64,000 nt of DNA, taken from Methylobacterium bullatum (GTDB lineage: Bacteria > Pseudomonadota > Alphaproteobacteria > Rhizobiales > Beijerinckiaceae). Positions 11,210-19,089 of this stretch are shown piece by piece. Both the position numbers and the translations under genes were made by a program. Below the pieces are notes generated by a model. The model did no database searches. It had not been told where the DNA came from and was given only the letters and a program-made list of their open reading frames with translations. Positions within the stretch are counted from its first letter, which is position 1. Each line of letters starts with the position of its first letter. The stretch spans positions 2,082,001-2,146,000 of the forward strand of contig LR743504.1 of NCBI GenBank assembly GCA_902712845.1, read 5' to 3'.

Positions 11210-11632
11210 ATGTCCGATCCGCGCCACCTCGTGCTCTGGCCCGTGCTGGCGCAGATCGGACTCACCTTCGGCCTCTATGTCTGGCTGTCCGCAATGCGCC
11301 TCCTGGCGGTGCGTCGCGGCGAGGTGGAGTTCGGCTGTTTCGAGTTCGGCCGCGACGAGCCGGCGCCGATCGCCCGCATCACCCGCAATCTCTCCAACCA
11401 GTTCGAACTGCCCGTCATCGTCTTTGCCTGCGTCGCCCTGCTGGTTGCCCTTGACCGGGTGACCTGGGTCGATGTCGCCGCCGCCTGGCTCTTCTTCGCC
11501 GGCCGGGTGATCCACACCGCCGTCCAGACGCTCACCGACGACGTGCGCTTGAGGGGCCGGGTCTTCGTCATCAACGTCCTCGGTTGCGCGATCCTCGTCG
11601 CGCATCTCTGCCTCGTCGCCCTTGGGCACTGA
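11210..11632 (+). CDS. MAPEG family membrane protein (first of tandem pair)
   Basis: A 140-residue protein with four predicted membrane helices, of the MAPEG (membrane-associated proteins in eicosanoid and glutathione metabolism) family. The conserved SNQFELPVIVF segment at about residue 62 contains the family Asn-Gln-Phe-Glu motif. Bacterial members bind glutathione in some cases, but most have no known reaction. It starts 10 nt after the guaB stop and is followed 22 nt later by a related gene. Confidence 0.8.
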   Translation: MSDPRHLVLWPVLAQIGLTFGLYVWLSAMRLLAVRRGEVEFGCFEFGRDEPAPIARITRNLSNQFELPVIVFACVALLVALDRVTWVDVAAAWLFFAGRVIHTAVQTLTDDVRLRGRVFVINVLGCAILVAHLCLVALGH

Positions 11633-11654
11633 CGCCGCCGCATCGGGACTCGCC

Positions 11655-12086
11655 ATGACCGTCCAGGCCATCCTCGCCCCCGTCTTCGCGCAAGTTCTGT
11701 TGACCTTCGTGCTGATGTTCTGGCTGGGACGGGTGCGCCTGGCCGAGATCAAGGCGGGTACGGTGACGGCCGGCGAGGTCTCGATGGGGCAGCGCAACTG
11801 TCCGCCCCGCGCGCAACAGGCAGCCAACGCGTTCTCCAACCAGTTCGAGCTGCCGGTGCTGTTCATCGCCCTGGTGCCGCTGGCGCTCTACACGAAGAAG
11901 GCCGATCTGCTCTTCGTCGTCCTCGCCTGGATCTTCGTGGCGTCGCGCGCCGTCCATGCGGGCGTCTACGTCACCTCGAACCACGTCCCCTTCCGCTTTC
12001 GCGCCTATACCCTCGGGGCGCTGGTGCTTCTGGCGATGTGGATCGTCTTCGCGGTACGCATCTTTCTCGCGCCGATCGGAATTTGA
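11655..12086 (+). CDS. MAPEG family membrane protein (second of tandem pair)
   Basis: A 143-residue four-helix MAPEG protein sharing the SNQFELPVLF segment and overall plan with the gene just upstream, so the two probably arose by duplication. ATG 11655 was chosen over an upstream GTG (11622), which would put the start inside the previous gene's tail. Function unknown; by family it is an inner-membrane protein that could act on glutathione conjugates. Confidence 0.8.
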   Translation: MTVQAILAPVFAQVLLTFVLMFWLGRVRLAEIKAGTVTAGEVSMGQRNCPPRAQQAANAFSNQFELPVLFIALVPLALYTKKADLLFVVLAWIFVASRAVHAGVYVTSNHVPFRFRAYTLGALVLLAMWIVFAVRIFLAPIGI

Positions 12087-12155
12087 TCGCACGCCTGGAA
12101 AACCGCCTCCCTCGTCCGATAATGAGGGACGCTCATCGAGATTGAGGATCATCCC

Positions 12156-13094
12156 ATGCGCGTGCTCGTGGTCGGCGCCGGTGCCACCGGTGGATATTTC
12201 GGGGCGCGCCTCGTGGAGGCCGGGCGGGACGTCACCTTCCTCGTGCGGCCGGCGCGGGCGGAAAAGCTCGCCGCCTCGGGGCTTCGGGTGAAGAGCCCGG
12301 CCGGCGACATCCATATCGCGGAGCCCGCGACCCTCACCGCCGCCGATCTCAGGGCGGGCAAGGGCGGACGCTTCGATCTCGTTCTCCTCAGCTGCAAGGC
12401 CTACGACCTCGACGGAGCCATCGCCGACGTGGCTCCGGCCATCGGCCCCGCGACGCTGGTGCTGCCCGTGCTCAACGGCCTGCGCCATCTCGACGCCCTC
12501 GACGCCGCCTTCGGGCCGGAGAATGTCCTCGGCGGTTCCTGCGCCATCGTGGCGACGGTGCGGAGCGACGGTGAGATCCGCATGATGAGCCCGCTCCATT
12601 CCCTCACCTATGGCGAACGGGCAGGGGGGCGCTCGGAGCGGGTGGAGCGGGTCGAGGCGCTGATGCAGGGTGTCGCGTTCCAGGCGCGCCTCAGCGAGAC
12701 GATGGTTCTCGAGATGTGGGAGAAATGGTCGTTCCTGGCGACACTCGCCGGGGCGACCTGTCTGATGCGCGCCACCATCGGCGACATCGTCGCCGCTCCG
12801 GGCGGCCTCGCCTTCATCGAGGCGTTGATGGAGGAATGCCGCCGGATCGCCGAGGATGCCGGCTACGCACCACGGGAGAAGGTGATGCAGAACACGCGCA
12901 CGAGCCTCACCGCGGAAGGCTCGGCCTTCACCGCCTCGATGCTGCGCGACATCGAGAACAAGGCGCGGATCGAGGCCGATCACATCATCGGTGATCTCAT
13001 CGCCCGCAGCCGCGACGGGGCGCATCCGATGCTCGACCGGGTCTACACCCATCTCAAGGCCTACGAGAACCGCCGCGCCCGCGAAGCCGCCTGA
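12156..13094 (+). CDS. panE: 2-Dehydropantoate 2-reductase (ketopantoate reductase family)
   Basis: A 312-residue cytoplasmic NADPH-dependent reductase. The N-terminal Rossmann motif GAGATGGYFGARL and the internal LLSCKAYD and LPVLNGLRHL segments are typical of ApbA/PanE. The C-terminal helical domain carries the substrate-binding segment TRTSLTAEGSAFTASM. It would reduce ketopantoate to pantoate for CoA synthesis. Many genomes hold several paralogues of uncertain substrate, so the gene symbol is tentative. ATG 12156 follows a GAGGATCATCCC-type site. Confidence 0.83.
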   Translation: MRVLVVGAGATGGYFGARLVEAGRDVTFLVRPARAEKLAASGLRVKSPAGDIHIAEPATLTAADLRAGKGGRFDLVLLSCKAYDLDGAIADVAPAIGPATLVLPVLNGLRHLDALDAAFGPENVLGGSCAIVATVRSDGEIRMMSPLHSLTYGERAGGRSERVERVEALMQGVAFQARLSETMVLEMWEKWSFLATLAGATCLMRATIGDIVAAPGGLAFIEALMEECRRIAEDAGYAPREKVMQNTRTSLTAEGSAFTASMLRDIENKARIEADHIIGDLIARSRDGAHPMLDRVYTHLKAYENRRAREAA

Positions 13095-13119
13095 ACGGCG
13101 GCCCCGGACAGGCGGACGC

Positions 13120-13290
13120 TCAGTAGCGCGGAGCCGGGGGGGGCGGCGGCGGGTTGCCGTATTCGAGCTGCGTCTTGGCATCGTAGGGGCGCTGGGGCGG
13201 CGGCGTCAGGTCGACGGCGGGCGCGGTGGAGCAGGCGGCGACGCTGAGCAGGACGAGGCCCGCGAGCGTGAGATGGATGATGGGGTACAT
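13120..13290 (-). CDS. Small proline-rich lipoprotein, hypothetical
   Basis: A 56-residue open frame on the minus strand. It begins with a hydrophobic signal ending in a lipobox (LLSVAAC, Cys at about residue 20). A short polar stretch (DLTPPPQRPYDAKTQLEYG) and a run of seven prolines near the C-terminus follow. The lipobox, its correct distance from the ATG and the compact tail support a real secreted peptide. It is convergent with the ketopantoate reductase gene. Family not recognised. It would be lipid-anchored in the envelope, with a role that cannot be guessed. Confidence 0.6.
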   Translation of the reverse strand: MYPIIHLTLAGLVLLSVAACSTAPAVDLTPPPQRPYDAKTQLEYGNPPPPPPAPRY

Positions 13291-13524
13291 GACGATTGCG
13301 AGGCTCCGGACGTTGACGCAGCGGGCTCGGGCGCAGCAAGGGCACGAGACACGTCTGGCGCCCTGCCTGTCTGACGGCCGATCGCGCCGGAAGCTCGGCC
13401 GTATTGTGTCGGCCCCCCGCTCAAAGCGTGACCGTATCGCGGCGACGGCGGCGGCCGGTCACGCTTCCCTAACCCTGAGGATTTCGTCCTGACCCCTCCC
13501 GCCCGTCTCTCCGCCGCCCTCGAA

Positions 13525-14790
13525 GTGCTCGCCGACATCGCCGGGCGACGCCGTCCGGCCGCGGATGCCCTCAAGGATTGGGGCCTCGCCCACCGCTTCG
13601 CCGGTTCCGGCGACCGCGCCGCCATCGCGAGCCTCGTCTACGACGCCCTGCGCCGCCGGGCCTCTTCCGCCTGGATCATGGGGGACGAGACTCCTCGCGC
13701 CATCCTGATCGGCATGCTGCGGCTGCAGCACGGACTCGCGGCGCCCACCATCGCCGAGCTGTTTTCCGGTGAGCGCTTCGCGCCCGATCCCCTGACCGAT
13801 GCCGAGCGCACGGCCATCGCCGAGGGCTCGCTCGCCGACGCACCGCCCCACGTGGCCGGCGACGTCCCGGACTGGATCCTGCCCTCCCTCGGCCACCTGT
13901 TCGGCGATACCCTGATCGAGGAGCTGCGCGCGCTCGCCCGCCGCGCGCCCCTCGACATCCGCATCAACACCCTCAAGCGCGACCGCGAGACGGCCCTGGC
14001 CGGGCTCGCCCATCTGGCGCCGGTGGTGACGCCCCATGCACCGAACGGCCTGCGTATTCCCCTCGGCGAGGACGGCCGCGGACCCGCCTTGCATGTGGAG
14101 CCGGAATTCCTCGACGGCTGGTACGAGATCCAGGACGAGGGCTCGCAGATCGCCAGCGCCCTGAGCGGTGCGCGCGCGGGCGAGACCGTGGTCGACCTCT
14201 GCGCGGGCGGCGGCGGCAAGACCCTCGCCCTCGCGGCCATGATGCGGAACGAGGGACGGCTCATCGCCACCGACGACGATCCGCGCCGCCTCGCGCCGAT
14301 CCACGACCGGCTGCGCCGCTCCGGTGCCGAGGCCGAGATCCGCACCCCGCGCGGCGGTCGCGCGCGGGCCGATGTCCTCGGCGACCTCGACGGCACCGTG
14401 GACCGGGTGGTGGTCGACGCGCCCTGCACTGGCTCGGGGACGTGGCGGCGCAATCCCGACGCCAAATGGCGCCTGCGCCCCGGCTCCCTCAGCGCCCGCG
14501 TCACGGACCAGGCCGAGGTGCTCGACCGGGCCGCGCGCCTGGTGCGGCCGGGAGGGCGGATCACCTACATCACCTGTTCCCTGCTGCGGGAGGAGAACGA
14601 CGCGGCCATCGACGGCATCCTCGCCCGGGCGAATGGCGGGCTGACGGTCCTGCCGGCGGAGAAGGTCGCCGCCGACCATGCGCCGGGCCTCGCGGAGGTG
14701 GTGCGGTTCACCGAGCACGGCCTGCAGATGAGCCCGGCTCTCACCGGCACGGACGGCTTCTACATCGCCACCCTGGAACGCCGCGGCTGA
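13525..14790 (+). CDS. RsmB/NOP-family RNA (cytosine-5) methyltransferase
   Basis: A cytoplasmic SAM-dependent methyltransferase of 421 residues or slightly more, of the RsmB/Nop2 family that makes 5-methylcytosine in rRNA. The N-terminal part is a NusB/RsmB-like helical region. The catalytic domain has DEGSQIASAL, the SAM loop DLCAGGGGKTLALA, the motif IV cysteine in VVDAPCTGSGTWRRNPD and the motif VI cysteine in ITYITCSLL. GTG 13525 is the first standard start codon in the frame. Homologous sequence appears to continue 12 codons upstream, ending at a CTG (13489) preceded by GAGGA, so the real start may be non-standard. Its stop overlaps the next start (TGATG). Confidence 0.88.
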   Translation: MLADIAGRRRPAADALKDWGLAHRFAGSGDRAAIASLVYDALRRRASSAWIMGDETPRAILIGMLRLQHGLAAPTIAELFSGERFAPDPLTDAERTAIAEGSLADAPPHVAGDVPDWILPSLGHLFGDTLIEELRALARRAPLDIRINTLKRDRETALAGLAHLAPVVTPHAPNGLRIPLGEDGRGPALHVEPEFLDGWYEIQDEGSQIASALSGARAGETVVDLCAGGGGKTLALAAMMRNEGRLIATDDDPRRLAPIHDRLRRSGAEAEIRTPRGGRARADVLGDLDGTVDRVVVDAPCTGSGTWRRNPDAKWRLRPGSLSARVTDQAEVLDRAARLVRPGGRITYITCSLLREENDAAIDGILARANGGLTVLPAEKVAADHAPGLAEVVRFTEHGLQMSPALTGTDGFYIATLERRG

Positions 14791-15749
14791 TGCGCCTCGA
14801 CCGCCGGACATTGGTCGCCGCAGCCGCGGCGATGCTGTCCGGCGGTGCGCAGGCCCGCGCCGAGACGGTTCCGGCTCCGGGCACGAATCTCGACGTGATC
14901 GACCTGTGGCCCGGCCTGCCCCCCGGCGGCGGCGGTCCGATCGCGGCGGATGGCCGTTTCGACGAGAGCCGCGACGGGGTGATCAGCAATGTCGCCCGGC
15001 CCTGCCTCCTCGTCATGCGCGCACCAAAACCCAACGGGGCGGCCCTGGTCGTCGCGGCGGGCGGGGGCTATCGCCGCATCGACATCGGCAACGAGGGCAT
15101 CCCGGTGGCGCGCTGGCTCGCCACCGTGGGCATCACCGCCTTCGTGCTGATCTACCGCCTGCCCGGCGAGGGCTGGGCGGCCGGTGCCGACGCGCCGCTC
15201 CAGGACGTGCAGCGGGCGCTCCGTCTCGTCCGGGCGGGGGCCGTGACCCACAGAATCGACCCCGAGCGGGTCGGCGTGCTCGGCTTCTCCGCTGGCGGCC
15301 ACCTGATGGGGGAGGCGGCCATGCGCGCCTCGGCGGAGACCTATGCCGGGCTCGATGCCAGTGACGCGCTCTCGGCACGGCCCGAACTGGCGGGGCTGAT
15401 CTACCCCGTCATCACCCTGCTTCCGCCCTTCGACCGGACCTCCACGAGGCGGATCCTCGCAGGCGACCCACCCGACCCTGTGAAGGCCACGGCCCATTCG
15501 GTGGAGACGCATGTGCGCGAGAAGGCGCCGCCGACCTTCCTCGCCCAGGCCGCCGACGACCCCATCGCCGTGGTGGACAACAGCCTGCTGATGTATTCCG
15601 CCCTGCGCGGCGCCCTGGTGCCCACCGAACTGCACCTGTTCGAGCGCGGCGGCCATGGTTTCGGCCTCGGCGTTCCCGGCTCCCCGGCTGCGGCCTGGTC
15701 CGGCCTGTTCTTGACCTGGATGCGGCGGCGCGGGTTCCTCCGGGCGTGA
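14790..15749 (+). CDS. Exported alpha/beta hydrolase (acetyl-xylan-esterase-like)
   Basis: A 319-residue alpha/beta hydrolase. The ATG overlaps the upstream stop, implying translational coupling. The N-terminus RLDRRTLVAAAAAML resembles a Tat signal (twin Arg, then a hydrophobic stretch ending AQARAE), so export to the periplasm is likely. The domain has GGGYRRI for the oxyanion loop, the nucleophile elbow GFSAGGHL, the acid in AQAADDPIAV and the histidine in GGHGFGLG. This order matches the acetyl-xylan esterase / BD-FAE group. Natural substrate unknown. Confidence 0.82.
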   Translation: MRLDRRTLVAAAAAMLSGGAQARAETVPAPGTNLDVIDLWPGLPPGGGGPIAADGRFDESRDGVISNVARPCLLVMRAPKPNGAALVVAAGGGYRRIDIGNEGIPVARWLATVGITAFVLIYRLPGEGWAAGADAPLQDVQRALRLVRAGAVTHRIDPERVGVLGFSAGGHLMGEAAMRASAETYAGLDASDALSARPELAGLIYPVITLLPPFDRTSTRRILAGDPPDPVKATAHSVETHVREKAPPTFLAQAADDPIAVVDNSLLMYSALRGALVPTELHLFERGGHGFGLGVPGSPAAAWSGLFLTWMRRRGFLRA

Positions 15750-15846
15750 GGGAACGGGCGATGGGCGCGCCCGATGCATGTGGGCGGCGCGCGCCCTGCG
15801 GAACCTGCGCGTTGCACGGCGGCAGGGCGTCGTCTAACTCCGATCC

Positions 15847-17403
15847 ATGAATACCGACCACGACAAGATCCTCATCGTCGATTTCGGCTCCCAGGTGACC
15901 CAGCTCATCGCGCGGCGGGTGCGCGAGGAGGGGGTCTATTGCGAGATCGTCCCCTTCACCAAGGCGGCGGAGGCCTTCGCCGAGTCGAAGCCCAAGGGCG
16001 TGATCCTCTCCGGCGGCCCCGAATCGGTGACGACCGAGGCCTCGCCCCGCACGCCCCAGGTGGTGTTCGATTCGGGCGTGCCGGTCTTCGGCATCTGCTA
16101 CGGCCAGCAGACCATGGCGGCCCAGCTCGGCGGCGAGGTCGAGGGCGGGCACCATGCCGAGTTCGGCCGCGCCGAGATCGAGATCATTTCGGATTGCCCC
16201 CTGTTCAAGGGCGTCTGGCATGTGGGCGAGCATTATCCGGTCTGGATGAGCCACGGTGACCGGGTGACCAAGCTCCCCGACGGGTTCACCACCGTCGCCC
16301 TGTCGAAGAACGCGCCCTTCGCGGCGGTGGCCGACGAGTCGCGCAACTACTACGCGGTCCAGTTCCACCCGGAGGTGGCCCATACCCCGCACGGCGCCCT
16401 GCTGATCCGCAACTTCGTGCGCGACATCGCCGGCTGCACCGGCGACTGGACCATGGGCGCCTATCGCGAGGAGGCCATCGCCAAGATCCGCGCCCAGGTC
16501 GGCAAGGAGCGGGTGATCTGCGGCCTCTCCGGCGGCGTCGATTCCTCTGTGGCGGCGGTGCTGATCCACGAGGCCATCGGCGACCAGCTGACCTGCGTCT
16601 TCGTCGATCACGGCCTGCTCCGCATGGGTGAGGCCGATGAGGTCGTGCGGCTGTTCCGCGACCATTACAACATCCCCCTGGTCCATGTTCAGGCGCAGGA
16701 GCTGTTCCTCGGGCAGCTCGAAGGCGTCAGCGATCCGGAGATCAAGCGCAAGACCATCGGCCGCCTGTTCATCGACGTGTTCGACGAGGAAGCCAAGAAG
16801 ATCGGCGGCGCGGCCTTCCTCGCCCAGGGCACGCTCTACCCCGACGTGATCGAGAGCGTGTCCTTCACCGGCGGCCCCTCGGTGACGATCAAGAGCCACC
16901 ACAATGTCGGCGGCCTGCCCGAGCGCATGAACATGCAGCTCGTCGAGCCCCTGCGCGAGTTGTTCAAGGACGAGGTCCGGGTGCTCGGCAAGGAGCTCGG
17001 CCTGCCCGAGGCCTTCGTCGGCCGCCATCCCTTCCCCGGCCCCGGCCTCGCCATCCGCTGCCCCGGCACGATCACCGCCGAGAAGCTGGAGGCTTTGCGG
17101 AAAGCCGATGCGATCTATCTCGACGAGATCCGCAAGGCCGGTCTCTACGACACGATCTGGCAGGCCTTCGCGGTGATCCTGCCGGTGAAGACGGTGGGCG
17201 TGATGGGCGACGGCCGCACGTACGATCACGTCTGTGCGCTTCGCGCCGTGACGTCGGTCGACGGCATGACGGCGGATTTCTACCCCTTCGACATGGCCTT
17301 CCTCGGCCGCGTCGCCACCCGCATCATCAACGAGGTGAAGGGCATCAACCGGGTCACCTACGACATCACCTCGAAGCCGCCCGGCACGATCGAGTGGGAG
17401 TGA
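15847..17403 (+). CDS. guaA: GMP synthase (glutamine-hydrolysing)
   Basis: GMP synthetase, 518 residues. It converts XMP to GMP using ATP and glutamine-derived ammonia. The N-terminal class I amidotransferase domain has FGICYGQQ (nucleophile about Cys84) and the [10 protein letters not shown] segment supplying His/Glu. The ATP-pyrophosphatase domain has the P-loop SGGVDSS (about 228-234), and the C-terminal dimerisation domain ends in the expected [12 protein letters not shown] 15847 is the natural start. The gene's end lies 48 bp from the remnant of a PIN-domain toxin gene on the opposite strand. Confidence 0.97.
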   Translation: MNTDHDKILIVDFGSQVTQLIARRVREEGVYCEIVPFTKAAEAFAESKPKGVILSGGPESVTTEASPRTPQVVFDSGVPVFGICYGQQTMAAQLGGEVEGGHHAEFGRAEIEIISDCPLFKGVWHVGEHYPVWMSHGDRVTKLPDGFTTVALSKNAPFAAVADESRNYYAVQFHPEVAHTPHGALLIRNFVRDIAGCTGDWTMGAYREEAIAKIRAQVGKERVICGLSGGVDSSVAAVLIHEAIGDQLTCVFVDHGLLRMGEADEVVRLFRDHYNIPLVHVQAQELFLGQLEGVSDPEIKRKTIGRLFIDVFDEEAKKIGGAAFLAQGTLYPDVIESVSFTGGPSVTIKSHHNVGGLPERMNMQLVEPLRELFKDEVRVLGKELGLPEAFVGRHPFPGPGLAIRCPGTITAEKLEALRKADAIYLDEIRKAGLYDTIWQAFAVILPVKTVGVMGDGRTYDHVCALRAVTSVDGMTADFYPFDMAFLGRVATRIINEVKGINRVTYDITSKPPGTIEWE

Positions 17404-17451
17404 TATCGGGCTCCACCCACGTCGCCGAGGTGCGCCGGAGCGCTCCACAAT

Positions 17452-17502
17452 CGGCTTGACGACGTTGCTGATGATGTTGGTGTCCAAGAGATAGCGCGTC
17501 AC
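17452..17502 (-). pseudogene. VapC-like PIN-domain toxin, N-terminal remnant
   Basis: The frame opens with GTG, four bases overlapping the stop of the upstream antitoxin-like gene (GTGA), and encodes TRYLLDTNIISNVVKP. This is the first strand and helix of a PIN-domain RNase toxin, including the first catalytic Asp of LDTN. After the KP the frame loses all PIN similarity and runs into the 3' end of guaA on the other strand. A whole VapC is about 130-140 residues, so some 85 percent is missing, including the other acidic residues. It cannot be an active nuclease. Confidence 0.75.
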
Positions 17503-17786
17503 AGGTCGACCTTGCGTCCCTCTTCACGGGGGCGGGACAGATCGAGTTCCGCATTCACCAGCGGCGAACGCCGCAACGCAGCGAGGCTGCCGCCCGGTTT
17601 GGGCGGAGCGCCAGCGATCGCCTGGCTGACGGTCGCGCGAAGTTTCGAGGCCTCGGACTGGCGTCTGGGGAGCGACCGGATGAGGTCGCGATCTGCGTCC
17701 CGGCCGAGCACTTTGAAACGCGCGAGGTCGCGCTCGCCAAGGCGCGAGCAATTTTTCCGGATGGCGCGTTTTTGCGAACTTTCCAT
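17499..17786 (-). CDS. VapB-like antitoxin (orphan)
   Basis: A 95-residue, basic, helical protein (core RFKVLGRDADRDLIRSLPRR, ending RPREEGRKVDL). It resembles the small antitoxins that precede PIN-domain toxins in Rhizobiales. Two adjacent ATGs (17786 and 17789) could start it. The four-base overlap with the truncated toxin frame downstream is the usual toxin-antitoxin arrangement. The neutralising C-terminal region (PLVNAELDLSRPREEGRKVDL-type tail) is intact. Because the toxin is gone, it may be a relic, or it may still bind DNA or a toxin encoded elsewhere. Family assignment is from pattern memory. Confidence 0.65.
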   Translation of the reverse strand: MESSQKRAIRKNCSRLGERDLARFKVLGRDADRDLIRSLPRRQSEASKLRATVSQAIAGAPPKPGGSLAALRRSPLVNAELDLSRPREEGRKVDL

Positions 17787-18001
17787 CATCGGCCCCGGAT
17801 GTCTCCAGTAAAATATCTGGAGCGAGGGCGGGCAGCAAGGTCGCGTGCTCGGCGAAGGGGGCGGTCGGGGGCCATCGGACATCCGTCCGACTCGACGCCG
17901 GGTGCCGGCGTGGCATCTCTTGCCGCCCCCTGAAGGCCCGCCTTTCCGAGTGTCCGTCGACGACGGCCCGGTCTGTCGGCGCCGTCATCGTGCCGGAGTA
18001 G

Positions 18002-18973
18002 ATGATGAACGCATTGAAGCTCGTCTGGATTCTGTTGGCGCTCACCTATGCGGCCAGCGAAAGCAGGGCCGAGCCGCTCGCGGGTCCATCCTCTCCCGGG
18101 GGCGGGACCAAACCGGGCGCCGTGGCACTCGACGACATCCCCGTCTCGACCGTGCCCCTCGGCGGCTTTCCCTATTTCGCGCTGCCGGCGGGCTACCAGC
18201 CGATGAATTCGCCGGAGACACGCGAATTCGGGCATTTTCCGTTCTGGACCGGTACCGCGCTCCACGACGTCGACGGCAAGGTGTTCCTGTCCCTCATCAG
18301 TGCCAAGGACGGCAAGACCTACTCGTCCTATGAGCTGAAGAAGAACATCGAGGCCGTGCTGACCCAGGCGGGCGGACGAAAGCTCACAGACAGCCAGATC
18401 CCCGCGTCAGTGACCGATACCCTGCCGGAGGAGGTCAAAATGGGCATGTATGAAGGCCTCGGCAACGTCTACTCCGAGCCGACGCAAACCTGGGTGATCC
18501 GCCGCCGGGACCGGCAGATCTGGGTGCATTTCGTGCCTGGCAGCAACAGCGCGAGCTGGACTATCCTGGAGACGAAGCCGTTCGCCCAGACTGCCTCCCT
18601 GCTGCCCGCCGAGCAGCTGAAGCAGGACATCGACACAACCGGGCGGGCGGTGATCCATGTCAATTTCGCCACCGACAAGACCGAGATCCTGCAGGATTCC
18701 ACGGCTCAGATCGAAGCGGTGACGAGCCTGCTGAAGACGAATCCCGGTCTCAAATTGGCGATCAACGGCTACACCGACGAGACCGGGTCCGCCGGGCACA
18801 ACCAGTCGCTCTCAGACGGCCGCGCCAGGGCGGTCATGGCCAGGCTCATCGCGTCGGGCGTCGCGAAGGACCGGCTCAGAGCCGAGGGATTCGGTGCCGC
18901 CAGCCCGGTCGCCTCCAATGGCAGCGAGGAGGGCAGGGCAAAGAACCGGCGCGTGGAACTGGTGAAGTTCTGA
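18002..18973 (+). CDS. OmpA-family outer-membrane/periplasmic protein
   Basis: A 323-residue exported protein (ATG 18002 or 18005). It has a signal peptide of about 22 residues ending near SRAEP and an unassigned N-terminal domain (about 35-210). The C-terminal OmpA-like peptidoglycan-binding domain runs from about 213 to 320. That domain shows VNFATDKTEI, the GYTDETGSAGHNQSLSDGRA core with the conserved Asp and Arg that hold diaminopimelate, and RRVEL at the end. There is no beta-barrel, so it probably tethers the cell wall from the periplasm or a partner membrane protein. The gene stands alone between the antitoxin remnant and a convergent exported protein gene. Confidence 0.85.
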   Translation: MMNALKLVWILLALTYAASESRAEPLAGPSSPGGGTKPGAVALDDIPVSTVPLGGFPYFALPAGYQPMNSPETREFGHFPFWTGTALHDVDGKVFLSLISAKDGKTYSSYELKKNIEAVLTQAGGRKLTDSQIPASVTDTLPEEVKMGMYEGLGNVYSEPTQTWVIRRRDRQIWVHFVPGSNSASWTILETKPFAQTASLLPAEQLKQDIDTTGRAVIHVNFATDKTEILQDSTAQIEAVTSLLKTNPGLKLAINGYTDETGSAGHNQSLSDGRARAVMARLIASGVAKDRLRAEGFGAASPVASNGSEEGRAKNRRVELVKF

Positions 18974-19089
18974 CACGGAGACGCCCGATGCCGCCGTGCC
19001 GGCGGGTTCGTCTCCACCGGCACGGACTCGGAGATGAATTGCGCCTCATGCCGGATATGGGCCGGCCGTGATGACGATCCGCTCCCGGC

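Noticed and set aside
15412..17502. A 696-residue minus-strand frame over guaA that begins with PIN-domain residues
   Set aside because: Only the first ~17 residues resemble a PIN toxin; the rest is an antisense shadow of guaA and the hydrolase gene.
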